Assembly: GCA_964426135.1 (NCBI GenBank)
Contig: CAYRPN010000115.1
Location: forward strand, 1 to 19,125
DNA length: 19,125 bases
Direction of reading: 5' to 3'
DNA from: CAYRPN01 sp964426135
GTDB taxonomy: Bacteria; Planctomycetota; Phycisphaerae; Phycisphaerales; Phycisphaeraceae
This document shows, piece after piece, positions 1 to 6,200 of the stretch (position 1 is the first letter of the stretch; each line of letters starts with the position of its first letter). The position numbers and the translations under genes are program-made. A model generated the notes under the pieces. It saw only the letters and a list, made by a program, of their open reading frames with translations. It ran no database searches and was not told where the DNA came from.

Positions 1-548
1 GTCCGGCTGGGAGCGAAGCAGTTCGAATCTGCGGAGTTAATCTTGCACGGCTCCTTAGCCCGAGTTCCGCCCGTGGGTGGGCCGCCTGGCGCGTCGGGCT
101 ACATGTTGAATCGGCGCTTCGCGCGGCCTCTTGATGCTCGGTTAGCGCGAGATCGCTTGACCCTGCGGGTGGAGCCGGGGCTCACGGCCGGTTGCCTATG
201 AACCGCGCATCAGCCACGCAGTCTGCCTATCTGATTGTCCAGGAGGAGACGGCGAGTCCGCTTTGTCGGCATCGCCAAGCCCGTTTCCGATTGCTCAGGC
301 AGGGTCCGGCCTGGTTGCCCGGTTGTGGCACAACTTTTGCGATTCAGTACAGCGACTCGACTTCGTCTCGTATCAGGCCCCCTGAGGCATTCGTGCCAAC
401 CTCGCTGGAAAGGAGCGATGCATCGTGTGGATCCAACAACAGACGATCAAAACTCAGGGCGGCTTGCCAATTTCTCCGTAGGGGGATGCGCTGGCTTGTC
501 GTCAGACGCATCCAACGCAAGCCACCCGATCGGCGAGCCGGGTGGCTT
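1..548 (+). ncRNA. possible structured RNA (unassigned), partial at the window edge
   Basis: No convincing protein gene is seen here, but the + strand is rich in hairpins and ends in an intrinsic terminator. The stronger helices are TAGCCCGA (56-63) with TCGGGCTA (94-101), enclosing GCCC/GGGC (69-72/79-82); GGCTCC (49-54) with GGAGCC (171-176); CGGTT/AACCG (189-193/201-205); ATCAG/CTGAT (209-213/231-235); GGCGA/TCGCC (251-255/272-276); TCAGG/CCTGA (373-377/381-385); a UUCG-capped GGCA/TGCC stem (386-397); and GGATGCG/CGCATCC (484-490/507-513). Four- and five-bp stems arise easily by chance in GC-rich DNA, so only the 8-bp stem, the adjacent UUCG hairpin and the terminator carry weight. It does not match tmRNA, RNase P, 6S or SRP RNA as I know them. 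It could instead be plain intergenic DNA. Confidence 0.28.
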
Positions 549-555
549 TTTCTTT
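519..555 (+). terminator. intrinsic terminator
   Basis: There is a perfect 10-bp stem, AAGCCACCCG (519-528) with CGGGTGGCTT (539-548), a 10-nt loop and a T-rich tail (TTTCTTT). It reads rightwards and would end any transcript covering 1-518. There is no T-run on the other strand, so it is one-directional. Confidence 0.72.
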
Positions 556-573
556 GAAACCCATGAAGAAGCC

Positions 574-645
574 TTCAGCCCTCAGCCAGAAGAAATGCGA
601 ACACGCGACACGCGACGGCTGAAAGCTGATAGCTCATTGCTCCTC
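574..645. repeat. heptamer array in inverted-arm form
   Basis: The left arm is TTCAGCC-CTCAGCC (574-587). The right arm has four 7-bp units, GCTGAAA, GCTGATA, GCTCATT and GCTCCTC (618-645), beginning as the reverse complement of the left arm. The spacer contains a short ACACGCG duplication (601-614). The element sits in the gene-free stretch between the terminator and the gene at 714. Confidence 0.6.
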
Positions 646-713
646 ACGAACTTCAGACCAGATGCGCGTGCCATCTGAACACGGGCTGGGCAAACTGCAG
701 GAAAGGTGCTTTT

Positions 714-1022
714 ATGATCTGCATCCGAAAGAGTCCGAAACAGCTCAAGCGCGACAAGAACGATAACCTCCGCATGAAACGGAACCGCGTGGGAATCCCC
801 GCCGATCCGTGCGAATACGAACAGCGCCGAATCCTGGCGCAGCAAGTCGTCGATTCCTATCACGGCCCGCGCCGCTACCGCGTTGTCGGCAAGCCCGGCG
901 AAATGCTGCACCTCGTGAAATGGGTGGACTATCCGCTGCTGCCTGCGCCGCGCGGCATCGCTGACGATCAGCGAGCACTCAAGCATGCCGGTGCTTCCAC
1001 CAGTTCATCGGCGGCGGCGTGA
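714..1022 (+). CDS. hypothetical protein, 102 aa
   Basis: I do not recognise the family. The start ATG follows a purine-rich AGGAAAGG about 7 nt upstream, one of the better ribosome-binding sites in the window. The N-terminus is lysine/arginine-rich (about residues 5-25) and the middle has an ordinary globular composition (GEMLHLVKWVDYPL near residues 62-75). A later ATG at 774 is also possible. The last 55 nt overlap the 3' end of the asparaginase gene on the other strand, so the Ser/Ala-rich tail (STSSSAAA) may be a by-product of antisense constraint. No signal peptide or membrane segment is visible. The opposite-strand reading frame (582-986) looks less protein-like. Confidence 0.5.
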   Translation: MICIRKSPKQLKRDKNDNLRMKRNRVGIPADPCEYEQRRILAQQVVDSYHGPRRYRVVGKPGEMLHLVKWVDYPLLPAPRGIADDQRALKHAGASTSSSAAA

Positions 1023-2026
1023 CGCACCGCGGTGCGGTATCCCGGGCGCAGGCTTAGCTGTGCCCACTGGCCGCTCGGAGACAGTGCGATCATTCCCACC
1101 TGGTGATGTTCGCGTAAATCGTAACTCTCCATCAGCCGGTTCATGCATTCGCGCAGCGCGGCTTCCGGGGCCGCGCCGCGCCGCATGCACTCGACCGCCA
1201 GGAACGAACCGCTGATCCCCATCACCAGTTCACCCGTGCCCGTGGCGACGGCGGCGCCGTGGCGCGGATGGACATACAGCCCGCTGCCGATGATCGGCGA
1301 ATCCCCCACCCGCCCCGGCAGCTTCAGCGCCAAACCGCTCGTGGAGCAAGCGCCCGCAAGAGTGCCGCCGGCATCGAGTGCCAGCACGCCGATGGTGTCA
1401 TGGGAAGGCTCGGCATGAGGAAGAGGGGATTCGGGATTGAGGTTTCGGGATTCGGGTGAAGAGCCCGAGTTTCGGGCTTTCTGCCCGCCCTCGATCTGAC
1501 GGTCGACTTTGTTCCCGATTCCCGATTCGCGATTCCCGAATCCCGCCTTCTCCTCCTCCCGATTCGCCGGCGTGGCTACGCGCTGCCATTGCGCCGCCGA
1601 AGCGTCTCCCTTTAGTTCCGCCATCATTTCCTCATAACGTTTCTTCGCATCGTCGCTGAGCAGTTGCGTCGGCGTGAAACCTTCCGCCTCGGCGAATCGC
1701 TCCGCGCCTTCACCGGCAAGCATCACGTGCGGCGTTCTCTCCATCACCCGCCGGGCGATCGAAACGGGATGACTAAACCGGCGCACGAAGCACACCGACC
1801 CGCACTGCGAAGGCGACAGCATCACGCAGCCATCGAGGCTCACCCGCCCGCTGCGGTCGGGCAGCCCGCCGAAGCCCACGGAATCGACGCGCGGATCGTC
1901 CTCGGCGGCGATGCACGTCTGTTCCACGGCATCGAGCGCCGTCCCGCCGGCGCCAAGCACGCGCCAGCCGGCGATGTTGGCGGAGCGGCCGAAGGACCAG
2001 GTGGAGAGGAGGAGGGGTTGAGCCAT
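968..2026 (-). CDS. Ntn-hydrolase asparaginase / isoaspartyl peptidase (glycosylasparaginase-like), 352 aa
   Basis: This is an asparaginase-2 family enzyme. Members are made as a precursor that cleaves itself before a threonine, which then becomes the N-terminal nucleophile hydrolysing beta-aspartyl or N4-glycosyl-asparagine amides. The key motif is HDTIG with Thr211; downstream GRVGDSPIIGSG (about 236-247) and ATGTGE are typical of the beta subunit. The N-terminal part (STWSFG, GGTALDAVE, SVGFGGLPD) is the alpha subunit. About 40 residues just before the cleavage site (roughly 162-203) are low-complexity and encoded by inverted heptamer arrays; this is the flexible linker in the family, so the enzyme may still work. 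The usual Asp after GSGLYV appears to be His. The start is MAQPLLLSTW, with a promoter-like pair immediately upstream and no Shine-Dalgarno. The cleavage site and activity are inferred from the family. Confidence 0.85.
   Translation of the reverse strand: MAQPLLLSTWSFGRSANIAGWRVLGAGGTALDAVEQTCIAAEDDPRVDSVGFGGLPDRSGRVSLDGCVMLSPSQCGSVCFVRRFSHPVSIARRVMERTPHVMLAGEGAERFAEAEGFTPTQLLSDDAKKRYEEMMAELKGDASAAQWQRVATPANREEEKAGFGNRESGIGNKVDRQIEGGQKARNSGSSPESRNLNPESPLPHAEPSHDTIGVLALDAGGTLAGACSTSGLALKLPGRVGDSPIIGSGLYVHPRHGAAVATGTGELVMGISGSFLAVECMRRGAAPEAALRECMNRLMESYDLREHHQVGMIALSPSGQWAQLSLRPGYRTAVRHAAADELVEAPACLSAR
1426..1545. repeat. heptamer array in inverted-arm form, inside the asparaginase gene
   Basis: The left arm is four 7-bp units, GGGATTC, GGGATTG, AGGTTTC and GGGATTC, plus GGG (1426-1456). 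The right arm is CCCGATT twice, CGCGATT, CCCGAAT and CCCG (1514-1545). The arms are reverse complements. The spacer holds a perfect 7-bp hairpin AGCCCGA/TCGGGCT (1462-1478). The whole block stays in frame within the asparaginase linker. Confidence 0.85.
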
Positions 2027-2032
2027 GGCGAG

Positions 2033-2060
2033 ATTATGCCGAGTCGGCGGCGATTGTCAG
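2033..2060 (-). promoter_or_regulatory. sigma70-like promoter for the asparaginase gene
   Basis: On the minus strand, CTGACA (2060-2055) is followed after 16 nt by CATAAT (2038-2033), and the ATG lies only 6 nt further on. Each box matches five of six consensus positions. With the usual start distance, the transcript would begin at or next to the A of ATG, that is, leaderless. Confidence 0.4.
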
Positions 2061-2089
2061 ATGGGCACTGCTCGGCGGTCTAGCGCTAC

Positions 2090-2119
2090 TTGGAACCATG
2101 CGCGAACATGCCCTATCAT
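2090..2119 (+). promoter_or_regulatory. sigma70-like promoter for the small-protein/nucleotidyltransferase pair
   Basis: TTGGAA (2090-2095), an 18-nt spacer and TATCAT (2114-2119) lie just before ATG 2126, with 6 nt between the -10 box and the ATG. This placement is why 2126 is preferred over the in-frame TTG 2090 or ATG 2108, neither of which has a good ribosome-binding site. Confidence 0.4.
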
Positions 2120-2125
2120 TCCAAT

Positions 2126-2359
2126 ATGCCCGGTGAAACGAAGACCGCTTTCCCAGACGAGCCGATTCCAGCCGCTTGGCGCGAGGAGTTCGATTCTGCT
2201 GCCCGGCGAACGCTGGAGCAGCGACTGAAGTACGCTTTCGTCAAGACTTACAAGCCTGTCCTCGACGACGCGCCGTTTCGCGCCTTCGACACGATGGAGG
2301 AATATCGCCGCTGGTGCGAAGAGAATCTGCCGGATTGGCTGGGGTATCGCCGTGTTTGA
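2126..2359 (+). CDS. small conserved partner protein of a nucleotidyltransferase, 77 aa
   Basis: This is a short, soluble, charged protein predicted to be largely helical. The C-terminal signature YRRWCEENLPDWLGY resembles small hypothetical proteins that I recall lying directly upstream of nucleotidyltransferase genes in planctomycetes; this is memory, not a search. Its stop codon lies inside the next gene: GTG 2352 begins 8 nt before the end of this TGA, so translation is probably coupled. ATG 2126 is chosen because a -10-like box lies 6 nt upstream; TTG 2090 and ATG 2108 are alternatives. The function is unknown. A toxin-antitoxin-like or protein-modifying role with the neighbour is possible but unproven. 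Confidence 0.65.
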   Translation: MPGETKTAFPDEPIPAAWREEFDSAARRTLEQRLKYAFVKTYKPVLDDAPFRAFDTMEEYRRWCEENLPDWLGYRRV

Positions 2360-2834
2360 GTACCGTCAGGCCACCGAACTTCGCGACGCCTTTCATCGCC
2401 ATGGCGTCAGATACCTGTTCATTGGCAAGTCAGGCGCACTTCTGCTCGGCTATCCGGACACCACCCAGGATGCTGACGTCTTCGTTGCCCAAACCGAAGC
2501 GAACGGAAACGCGATCGTCGCAGCTCTTCGCGACCTGGGTTTTGATCTCGATGACATCCAGGTCGGCCACATCGTTCGAGGAAAAGACTTCGTGCAGTTG
2601 AAGAACGGACCGTTCGATCTCGATCTGATTTTCGCGCCCGATGGCATCGAACGTTTCGATGATGCATGGAATCGTCGCGTCGAACTCGATGGCTTTCACA
2701 TCTGTCACATCGACGACATCATCGCCAGCAAGGAAGCAACGGGCCGGCAAAAAGACAAGGAATCGCTTCCGCGCATGCGAGCATTTCGACAGTATTGGAT
2801 GGAGCGACAGCGGCGTGCGCAAGGAAGCAGTTGA
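2352..2834 (+). CDS. nucleotidyltransferase-fold protein, 160 aa
   Basis: The pattern is that of the small DNA polymerase beta-like (MNT/AbiEii-type) nucleotidyltransferases: a glycine turn FIGKSGALLLGYP (about residues 23-35), then DADVFV with the two metal-binding aspartates, then a third acidic site in FDLDLIF (about 89-95). These proteins move a nucleotide onto a protein or small molecule; many belong to toxin-antitoxin or abortive-infection units. The usual GGS turn is GKSG here. The start is GTG, overlapping the preceding stop by 8 nt. The C-terminal helix (IIASKEATGRQKDKESLPRM) fits the family's conserved K-D/E tail. The stop at 2834 is one base from the convergent floA stop. The substrate is unknown. 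Confidence 0.78.
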   Translation: MFEYRQATELRDAFHRHGVRYLFIGKSGALLLGYPDTTQDADVFVAQTEANGNAIVAALRDLGFDLDDIQVGHIVRGKDFVQLKNGPFDLDLIFAPDGIERFDDAWNRRVELDGFHICHIDDIIASKEATGRQKDKESLPRMRAFRQYWMERQRRAQGSS

Positions 2835-2835
2835 C

Positions 2836-3879
2836 TCACGTCCCCGCCTGCCGCGGACTTGTCTCGCCGGCGATGCTTTCGCGCATCGTCGTGTCCGCCT
2901 GCACGTTTTTCATCCGGTAATAATCCATGATCCCCATGTGCCCGCTGCGGAACGCCTCGGCCATCGCCTTGGGAATCTCCGCCTCGGCGAGCACGACCGT
3001 GGCGCGGTTCTTCTGAATCTCCGCCTTCATTTCCTGCTCCACCGCGATCGCGTCCGCGCGGCGGCGCTCGGCCTGCGCCTGGAAGCGGCGCTTGTCCGCC
3101 TCGGCCTGATCCGCCTGCAGCTTGGCGCCCATGTTCTCGCCCACGTCGATGTCGGCGATGTCGATCGACAGAATCTCAAACGCGGTGCCCGCGTCCAGGC
3201 CCTTCTCCAGCACCGTCTTGGAAATGCGGTCGGGGTTTTCGAGCACGACTTTGTAGCTGGTCGCAGAACCGATGGTGGTGACGATGCCCTCGCCGACGCG
3301 GGCGATGATCGTTTCTTCCGTGGCGCCACCGATGAGCTTGGCGAGGTTGGCGCGCACGGTGACGCGGGCTTTCGCCTTGAGCTGGATGCCGTCCTGGGCC
3401 ACGGCGTCGATGGTCGTTTTACCGCTGGCGGCGTTGGGCACGTCGATCACCTTCGGATTCACCGACGTCTGCACCGCGTCGAAAATATCCCGGCCCGCCA
3501 GGTCGATCGCACACGCCATGTCCCAAGGCAGCATCAGCTTCGCCCGGTCCGCCGCGATCAGTGCATTCACCACCGAACGAATTCGCCCGCCCGACAGGTA
3601 ATGCGCTTCGAGCTGCGAGGTGGAGATGTCGATGCCCGCCTTCTTCGCCTGGATGCGCGTCAGCACGATGATGCGCGAATCCACTTTGCGGAACATCATG
3701 CCGATCAGGTCCATGAACCCGACCGCGGCATCGGACACGCGCGCCTGCAGCCAGAGGTTGAAGAACTTGCCGATGACGAAGAGGAACACGAGGGCGGCGA
3801 TGCCGACAAAGATCAGGACGCCCGTCAGGACGTTCTGCCCCATGTCCGCGACGAAGGTGAGGTTGCCGAAGGTGTTCAT
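2836..3879 (-). CDS. floA: flotillin-like protein FloA, 347 aa
   Basis: This is a membrane scaffold of the FloA (UPF0365) family, which forms oligomeric foci in functional membrane microdomains. It has an N-terminal hydrophobic segment (about residues 16-40, VLTGVLIFVGIAALVFLFVI) followed by the long cytoplasmic SPFH-like part, with family stretches such as AKKAGIDISTSQLEAHYLSGG, KARVTVRANLAKLIGGA and IDIADIDVGENMGAKLQADQ. A charged helical region (about 255-300, AEADKRRFQAQAERRRADAI) is the expected coiled coil. The length is near the family's usual ~330 aa. The start ATG 3879 has only a weak GAGATGA upstream; an internal ATG (residue 13) is an alternative. No NfeD-type partner is adjacent. 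Recognition is confident; the physiological role is inferred from homologues. Confidence 0.93.
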   Translation of the reverse strand: MNTFGNLTFVADMGQNVLTGVLIFVGIAALVFLFVIGKFFNLWLQARVSDAAVGFMDLIGMMFRKVDSRIIVLTRIQAKKAGIDISTSQLEAHYLSGGRIRSVVNALIAADRAKLMLPWDMACAIDLAGRDIFDAVQTSVNPKVIDVPNAASGKTTIDAVAQDGIQLKAKARVTVRANLAKLIGGATEETIIARVGEGIVTTIGSATSYKVVLENPDRISKTVLEKGLDAGTAFEILSIDIADIDVGENMGAKLQADQAEADKRRFQAQAERRRADAIAVEQEMKAEIQKNRATVVLAEAEIPKAMAEAFRSGHMGIMDYYRMKNVQADTTMRESIAGETSPRQAGT

Positions 3880-3981
3880 GGTTTCATCTCGCTTGGAAGG
3901 TCGGTCATGCCCGCGCTACGGTAGGTCTATGATGCGTTGTGAGGCAAGGAATGTCCAGACGCCTTTGCTGCCTTGTTGCTC

Positions 3982-5100
3982 TCACTTCAGGTTCTCCGGG
4001 TTCAATCCCGCCAGTTCCGACAGCGTGAAGCGGCCATCCTTGCGGATGAGCTTGTCGTCGAACCACATCTCTCCGCCGCCGCACTCGGGCGTCTGTCGAA
4101 GCACCATGTCCCAGTGGATCGTGCTCTTGTTGCCGTTGTCGGTTTCCTCGTAGCAACTGCCGGGCGTGAAATGGATGGAGCCGGCGATCTTCTCGTCAAA
4201 CAGGATGTCCTTCATCGGCTTGGTGCAGAACGGGTTGAACCCGATGGCGAACTCGCCGACGTACCGCGCGCCTTCATCGCTGTCGAAGACTTCGTTGATC
4301 GCCTTGGTGTCGGTGCTGGTGGCTTCGACGACCTTGCCGTTCTTGAAGACCAGGCGAACGTCGTTGTGGGTGACGCCGCGGTAGAGCGTGGGTGTGTTGT
4401 AGCGGATGACGCCGTTGACGCTGTCGCGCACCGGTGCCGTGAAGCATTCGCCGTCGGGGATGTTGCGCTGCCCGGTGCAGGGCTTGGCGGGGATGTTCTT
4501 GATGCTGAAGGTGAGGTCGGTGTCGCCGGGGCCTTTCAGCCGCACGCGGTCGGTGCGCTGCATGAGATCGACGAGCGGGGCGGCGGCCTTGTCCATCTTC
4601 GCGTAGTCGAGCGTGCAGACGTTGAAGTAGAAATCCTCAAACGCCTCGGTCGACATCTCCGCCATCTGCGCCATGCTCGGATGAGGCCAGCGGAGCACGA
4701 CCCAGCGTGTCTTGTTGATGCGCACGCCGTGATGCACGCGGTGCCAGACGGTCTGCTCATACAGCTTCATGTTGGGCAAAGGGACGTCGGAGAGCTCGCT
4801 GACATTCGGGCTGCCGCGCACGCCGATGTAGCACTGCACGCGCTTCATCTGGGCCTCCTCTACGTCGGCGATCAGATCCCACTGTTCCCGCGTGCCCGCC
4901 AGCATCAGGGCGCGGTGGATCGCGTTGCTCTTGAGAAGCACGAGCGGCCTGGCGCCGGCGCGATGCACGGCATCGACCAGCACGCGCGTGAACTCGTGCG
5001 GGATATCGATCGCCTCGATGAGCACGTTCTCGCCAGGCTTGGCCTTGCAGGAGTAGTTGACGAGCACGTCAGCCAGCTTGTTCATTCGCGGATCGGTCAT
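3982..5100 (-). CDS. M29-family (thermophilic-type) aminopeptidase, 372 aa
   Basis: This is a cytosolic metallopeptidase that removes N-terminal residues from peptides, using two metal ions. The protein begins MTDPRMNKLADVLVNYSCKA, the normal M29 N-terminus, and its 372 aa match the family. The metal-site region is present: GEFAIG (Glu near 283), a histidine in GSIHFTPG (near 308) and the closing STIHWDM, where the His and Asp near 329 and 331 are ligands. AGG A-type spacing supports the start: AGGA lies 8 nt before the ATG and its first base is the end of a heptamer array. The frame stays open for 118 more codons upstream, but those encode repeat and intergenic DNA and are rejected. No operon partner is visible. 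Confidence 0.88.
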   Translation of the reverse strand: MTDPRMNKLADVLVNYSCKAKPGENVLIEAIDIPHEFTRVLVDAVHRAGARPLVLLKSNAIHRALMLAGTREQWDLIADVEEAQMKRVQCYIGVRGSPNVSELSDVPLPNMKLYEQTVWHRVHHGVRINKTRWVVLRWPHPSMAQMAEMSTEAFEDFYFNVCTLDYAKMDKAAAPLVDLMQRTDRVRLKGPGDTDLTFSIKNIPAKPCTGQRNIPDGECFTAPVRDSVNGVIRYNTPTLYRGVTHNDVRLVFKNGKVVEATSTDTKAINEVFDSDEGARYVGEFAIGFNPFCTKPMKDILFDEKIAGSIHFTPGSCYEETDNGNKSTIHWDMVLRQTPECGGGEMWFDDKLIRKDGRFTLSELAGLNPENLK

Positions 5101-5111
5101 GGCGAAAATCC

Positions 5112-5167
5112 TGGGGTCTGGGGTCTGGGGTCTGGGGTCTCGGTTCTGGGGTTGGGGTCTGGGGTAG
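5112..5167. repeat. heptamer array (TGGGGTC)
   Basis: Eight 7-bp units run TGGGGTC four times, then TCGGTTC, TGGGGTT, GGGGTCT and GGGGTAG. The array lies in the leader of the aminopeptidase gene, touching its ribosome-binding site. No reverse-complement arm is found nearby. The rest of the 5101-5507 gap holds a solo half-palindrome (5189-5210), a hairpin (5388-5411) and otherwise nothing I can assign. Confidence 0.85.
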
Positions 5168-5188
5168 GTTGGCGTCAGCATACCGCCG

Positions 5189-5210
5189 TTTGGCGTCGGG
5201 GCTTGCCCCG
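5189..5210. repeat. solo half-copy of the 15064-15166 element
   Basis: This 22-bp sequence contains the core CGGGGCTTGCCCCG and differs at two positions from the left arm of the inverted-repeat element at 15064-15166. The second arm is missing. The core itself folds into a short CGGGGC/GCCCCG stem. Confidence 0.6.
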
Positions 5211-5387
5211 CCCGCCGCGGTCGTCCAAAGTGGCCGGCCCCGGGCCCCTGGGGTGCGAAAAACCACCGTAAATCCCGTTGCCGCCGATGGTTGCCGTACG
5301 GACTGCCAGAAAGGTAGGACACTTTCCGGCCACCTGCGGCCGCGTTCGATTCCTTCATCCTTGCCATCCGGGTTGCCAAAGAACAAC

Positions 5388-5411
5388 CCAAGCCCCGGCC
5401 GGCGGGCTTGG
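5388..5411 (-). terminator. possible terminator downstream of the antitoxin gene
   Basis: CCAAGCCC (5388-5395) pairs perfectly with GGGCTTGG (5404-5411) around a self-complementary loop. On the minus strand the hairpin is followed by a moderately T-rich tail (GTTGTTCTTT). It lies about 100 nt past the stop of the antitoxin gene. The weak T-run makes this tentative. Confidence 0.3.
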
Positions 5412-5507
5412 CAATTGACACCTTACATTGACCGATCCATGCGAAAGGCAACACCCCTCGCCGCCATCGATCGAGGACTCGATGGATGACGCCGCGCAGG
5501 CTGAAGG

Positions 5508-5834
5508 TCAGACGCCGGCCTTCCTCAACACCCCGTCGATCCGCGCCAGCGTCTCCCGCTGGGCGCGATGCTTGCCGCCTTCCAGCCGGCTGATGGTCTC
5601 GGGGCGCACGCCGGCGCGTGTGGCGAGTTCCTCCTGCGTCCAGTTGGCGGCGACGCGCCGCGTGATGATGTCGCGGGCGATCGAGACCAGCACGGTCGCC
5701 CGCGCCGGCCGGCTTCCATCCGCGGCGGCTTTGGGAAACGCCGGCAGCACGGCGCCGGCCTTCTCCACCAGGCTGTCGTAGGTCTCGCTGGGGACGAGGA
5801 CGTACTTGCGGTTCTTGATGGTGATGGTGTCCAC
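5508..5834 (-). CDS. XRE-family antitoxin (HigA-like), 108 aa
   Basis: This is a DNA-binding antitoxin/repressor candidate. The N-terminal ~30 residues (ITIKNRKYVLVPSETYDSL) resemble the short beta/helix prefix seen on some antitoxins. The C-terminal ~55 residues form a Cro/C1-type helix-turn-helix, WTQEELATRAGVRPETISRLEGGK, with the standard recognition-helix pattern. The start is GTG 5834 with AAGGAA 5-6 nt upstream. It would be the second gene of a toxin-first (HigBA-order) operon, but 349 bp of inserted DNA now separates it from the toxin remnant at 6201-6460. Excising that DNA and one copy of the flanking 8-bp repeat brings toxin stop and antitoxin start within 9 nt. It appears intact and may now be expressed from a promoter in the insert, which I cannot identify. 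Confidence 0.82.
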   Translation of the reverse strand: MDTITIKNRKYVLVPSETYDSLVEKAGAVLPAFPKAAADGSRPARATVLVSIARDIITRRVAANWTQEELATRAGVRPETISRLEGGKHRAQRETLARIDGVLRKAGV

Positions 5835-5895
5835 GTTGATTCCTTAGGAATGGGATCGAACTAACTTCCCGAATTCAGACGCCAGAATTGTCATT

Positions 5896-5990
5896 AGGAA
5901 AGCAGGAAAAGAGGAATTGAGGAACAGACTCAGAGTTCGTCAATCGCCTGAATTTCGTCTGTTCCTGCTTTCCTCGTTTCCTCATTTCCT
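5896..5990. repeat. octamer array in inverted-arm form
   Basis: The left arm has four 8-bp units, AGGAAAGC, AGGAAAAG, AGGAATTG and AGGAACAG (5896-5927). The right arm has CTGTTCCT, GCTTTCCT, CGTTTCCT and CATTTCCT (5959-5990). The arms are reverse complements around a 31-nt spacer. Confidence 0.8.
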
Positions 5991-5991
5991 T

Positions 5992-6142
5992 AGAGCGTGT
6001 ATTGAAACCCCTCTCCCCCGGTCCGCCGGGGGAGAGAGTAGGGTGAGGGGGGCTTTGGAACGGCACCAAGGCACCCCCTCACCCCAACCCTCTCCCCTAG
6101 AGCGGGGAGAGGGGGTCGGAACGAAGTTTCAATACACGCTCT
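5992..6142. repeat. 151-bp inner element with 17-bp perfect inverted ends
   Basis: The ends are AGAGCGTGTATTGAAAC (5992-6008) and its exact reverse complement (6126-6142). Inside are two GC-rich palindromes built on CTCTCCCC/GGGGAGAG, one near 6012-6037 and one near 6091-6115, separated by CCCTCACCCCAACCC-type sequence. No coding capacity is seen. The ATTGAAAC end resembles a CRISPR repeat terminus, but there is no array. Confidence 0.75.
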
Positions 6143-6200
6143 TAGAAATTCTCACCACGTCAGTTGGACGAGGATCGGGAAGTTATTTCGGTCGCATTCC

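Larger units (their letters stand above)
5847..6195. mobile_element. 349-bp non-autonomous insertion (MITE-like) with 8-bp target duplication
   Basis: The block is flanked by the direct repeat ATTCCTTA (5839-5846 and 6196-6203). Near its ends lie 19-bp imperfect inverted repeats, GATCGAACTAACTTCCCGA (5854-5872) and the complement of 6175-6193, with 17 of 19 positions matching. It holds no transposase. Inside are an octamer inverted-arm array (5896-5990) and a 151-bp inner inverted repeat (5992-6142), so it looks composite or nested. The left end has 7 nt and the right end 2 nt between the target duplication and the inverted repeat, so the exact ends are uncertain. Confidence 0.7.

Noticed and set aside
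17..40. T-arm-like hairpin GCAG-TTCGAAT-CTGC, possible tRNA or tmRNA 3' end
   Set aside because: The stem is only 4 bp with an A-G mismatch at the fifth pair, no CCA or matching acceptor strand is visible, and the 5' part would lie outside the window.
418..678. Short frame beginning MHRVDPTTDD with AAAGGAG before its ATG
   Set aside because: The ribosome-binding spacing is only 2 nt, the frame runs straight through the terminator hairpin, and the tail is composed of repeat DNA.
2641..3924. Long + strand frame opposite floA
   Set aside because: Arg/His/Asp-rich shadow composition; floA on the other strand is a confident, full-length family match.
5415..5420. TTGACA as a rightward promoter
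   Set aside because: No -10 match at 16-18 nt and no rightward gene downstream.
5101..5454. 118-codon upstream extension of the aminopeptidase frame
   Set aside because: It encodes the heptamer array (PQTPDPRPQ-like) and intergenic palindromes; the family N-terminus is at 5100.
5992..6142. CRISPR-like ends (ATTGAAAC / GTTTCAAT)
   Set aside because: There are only two copies, in inverted orientation, with no spacer series and no cas genes.
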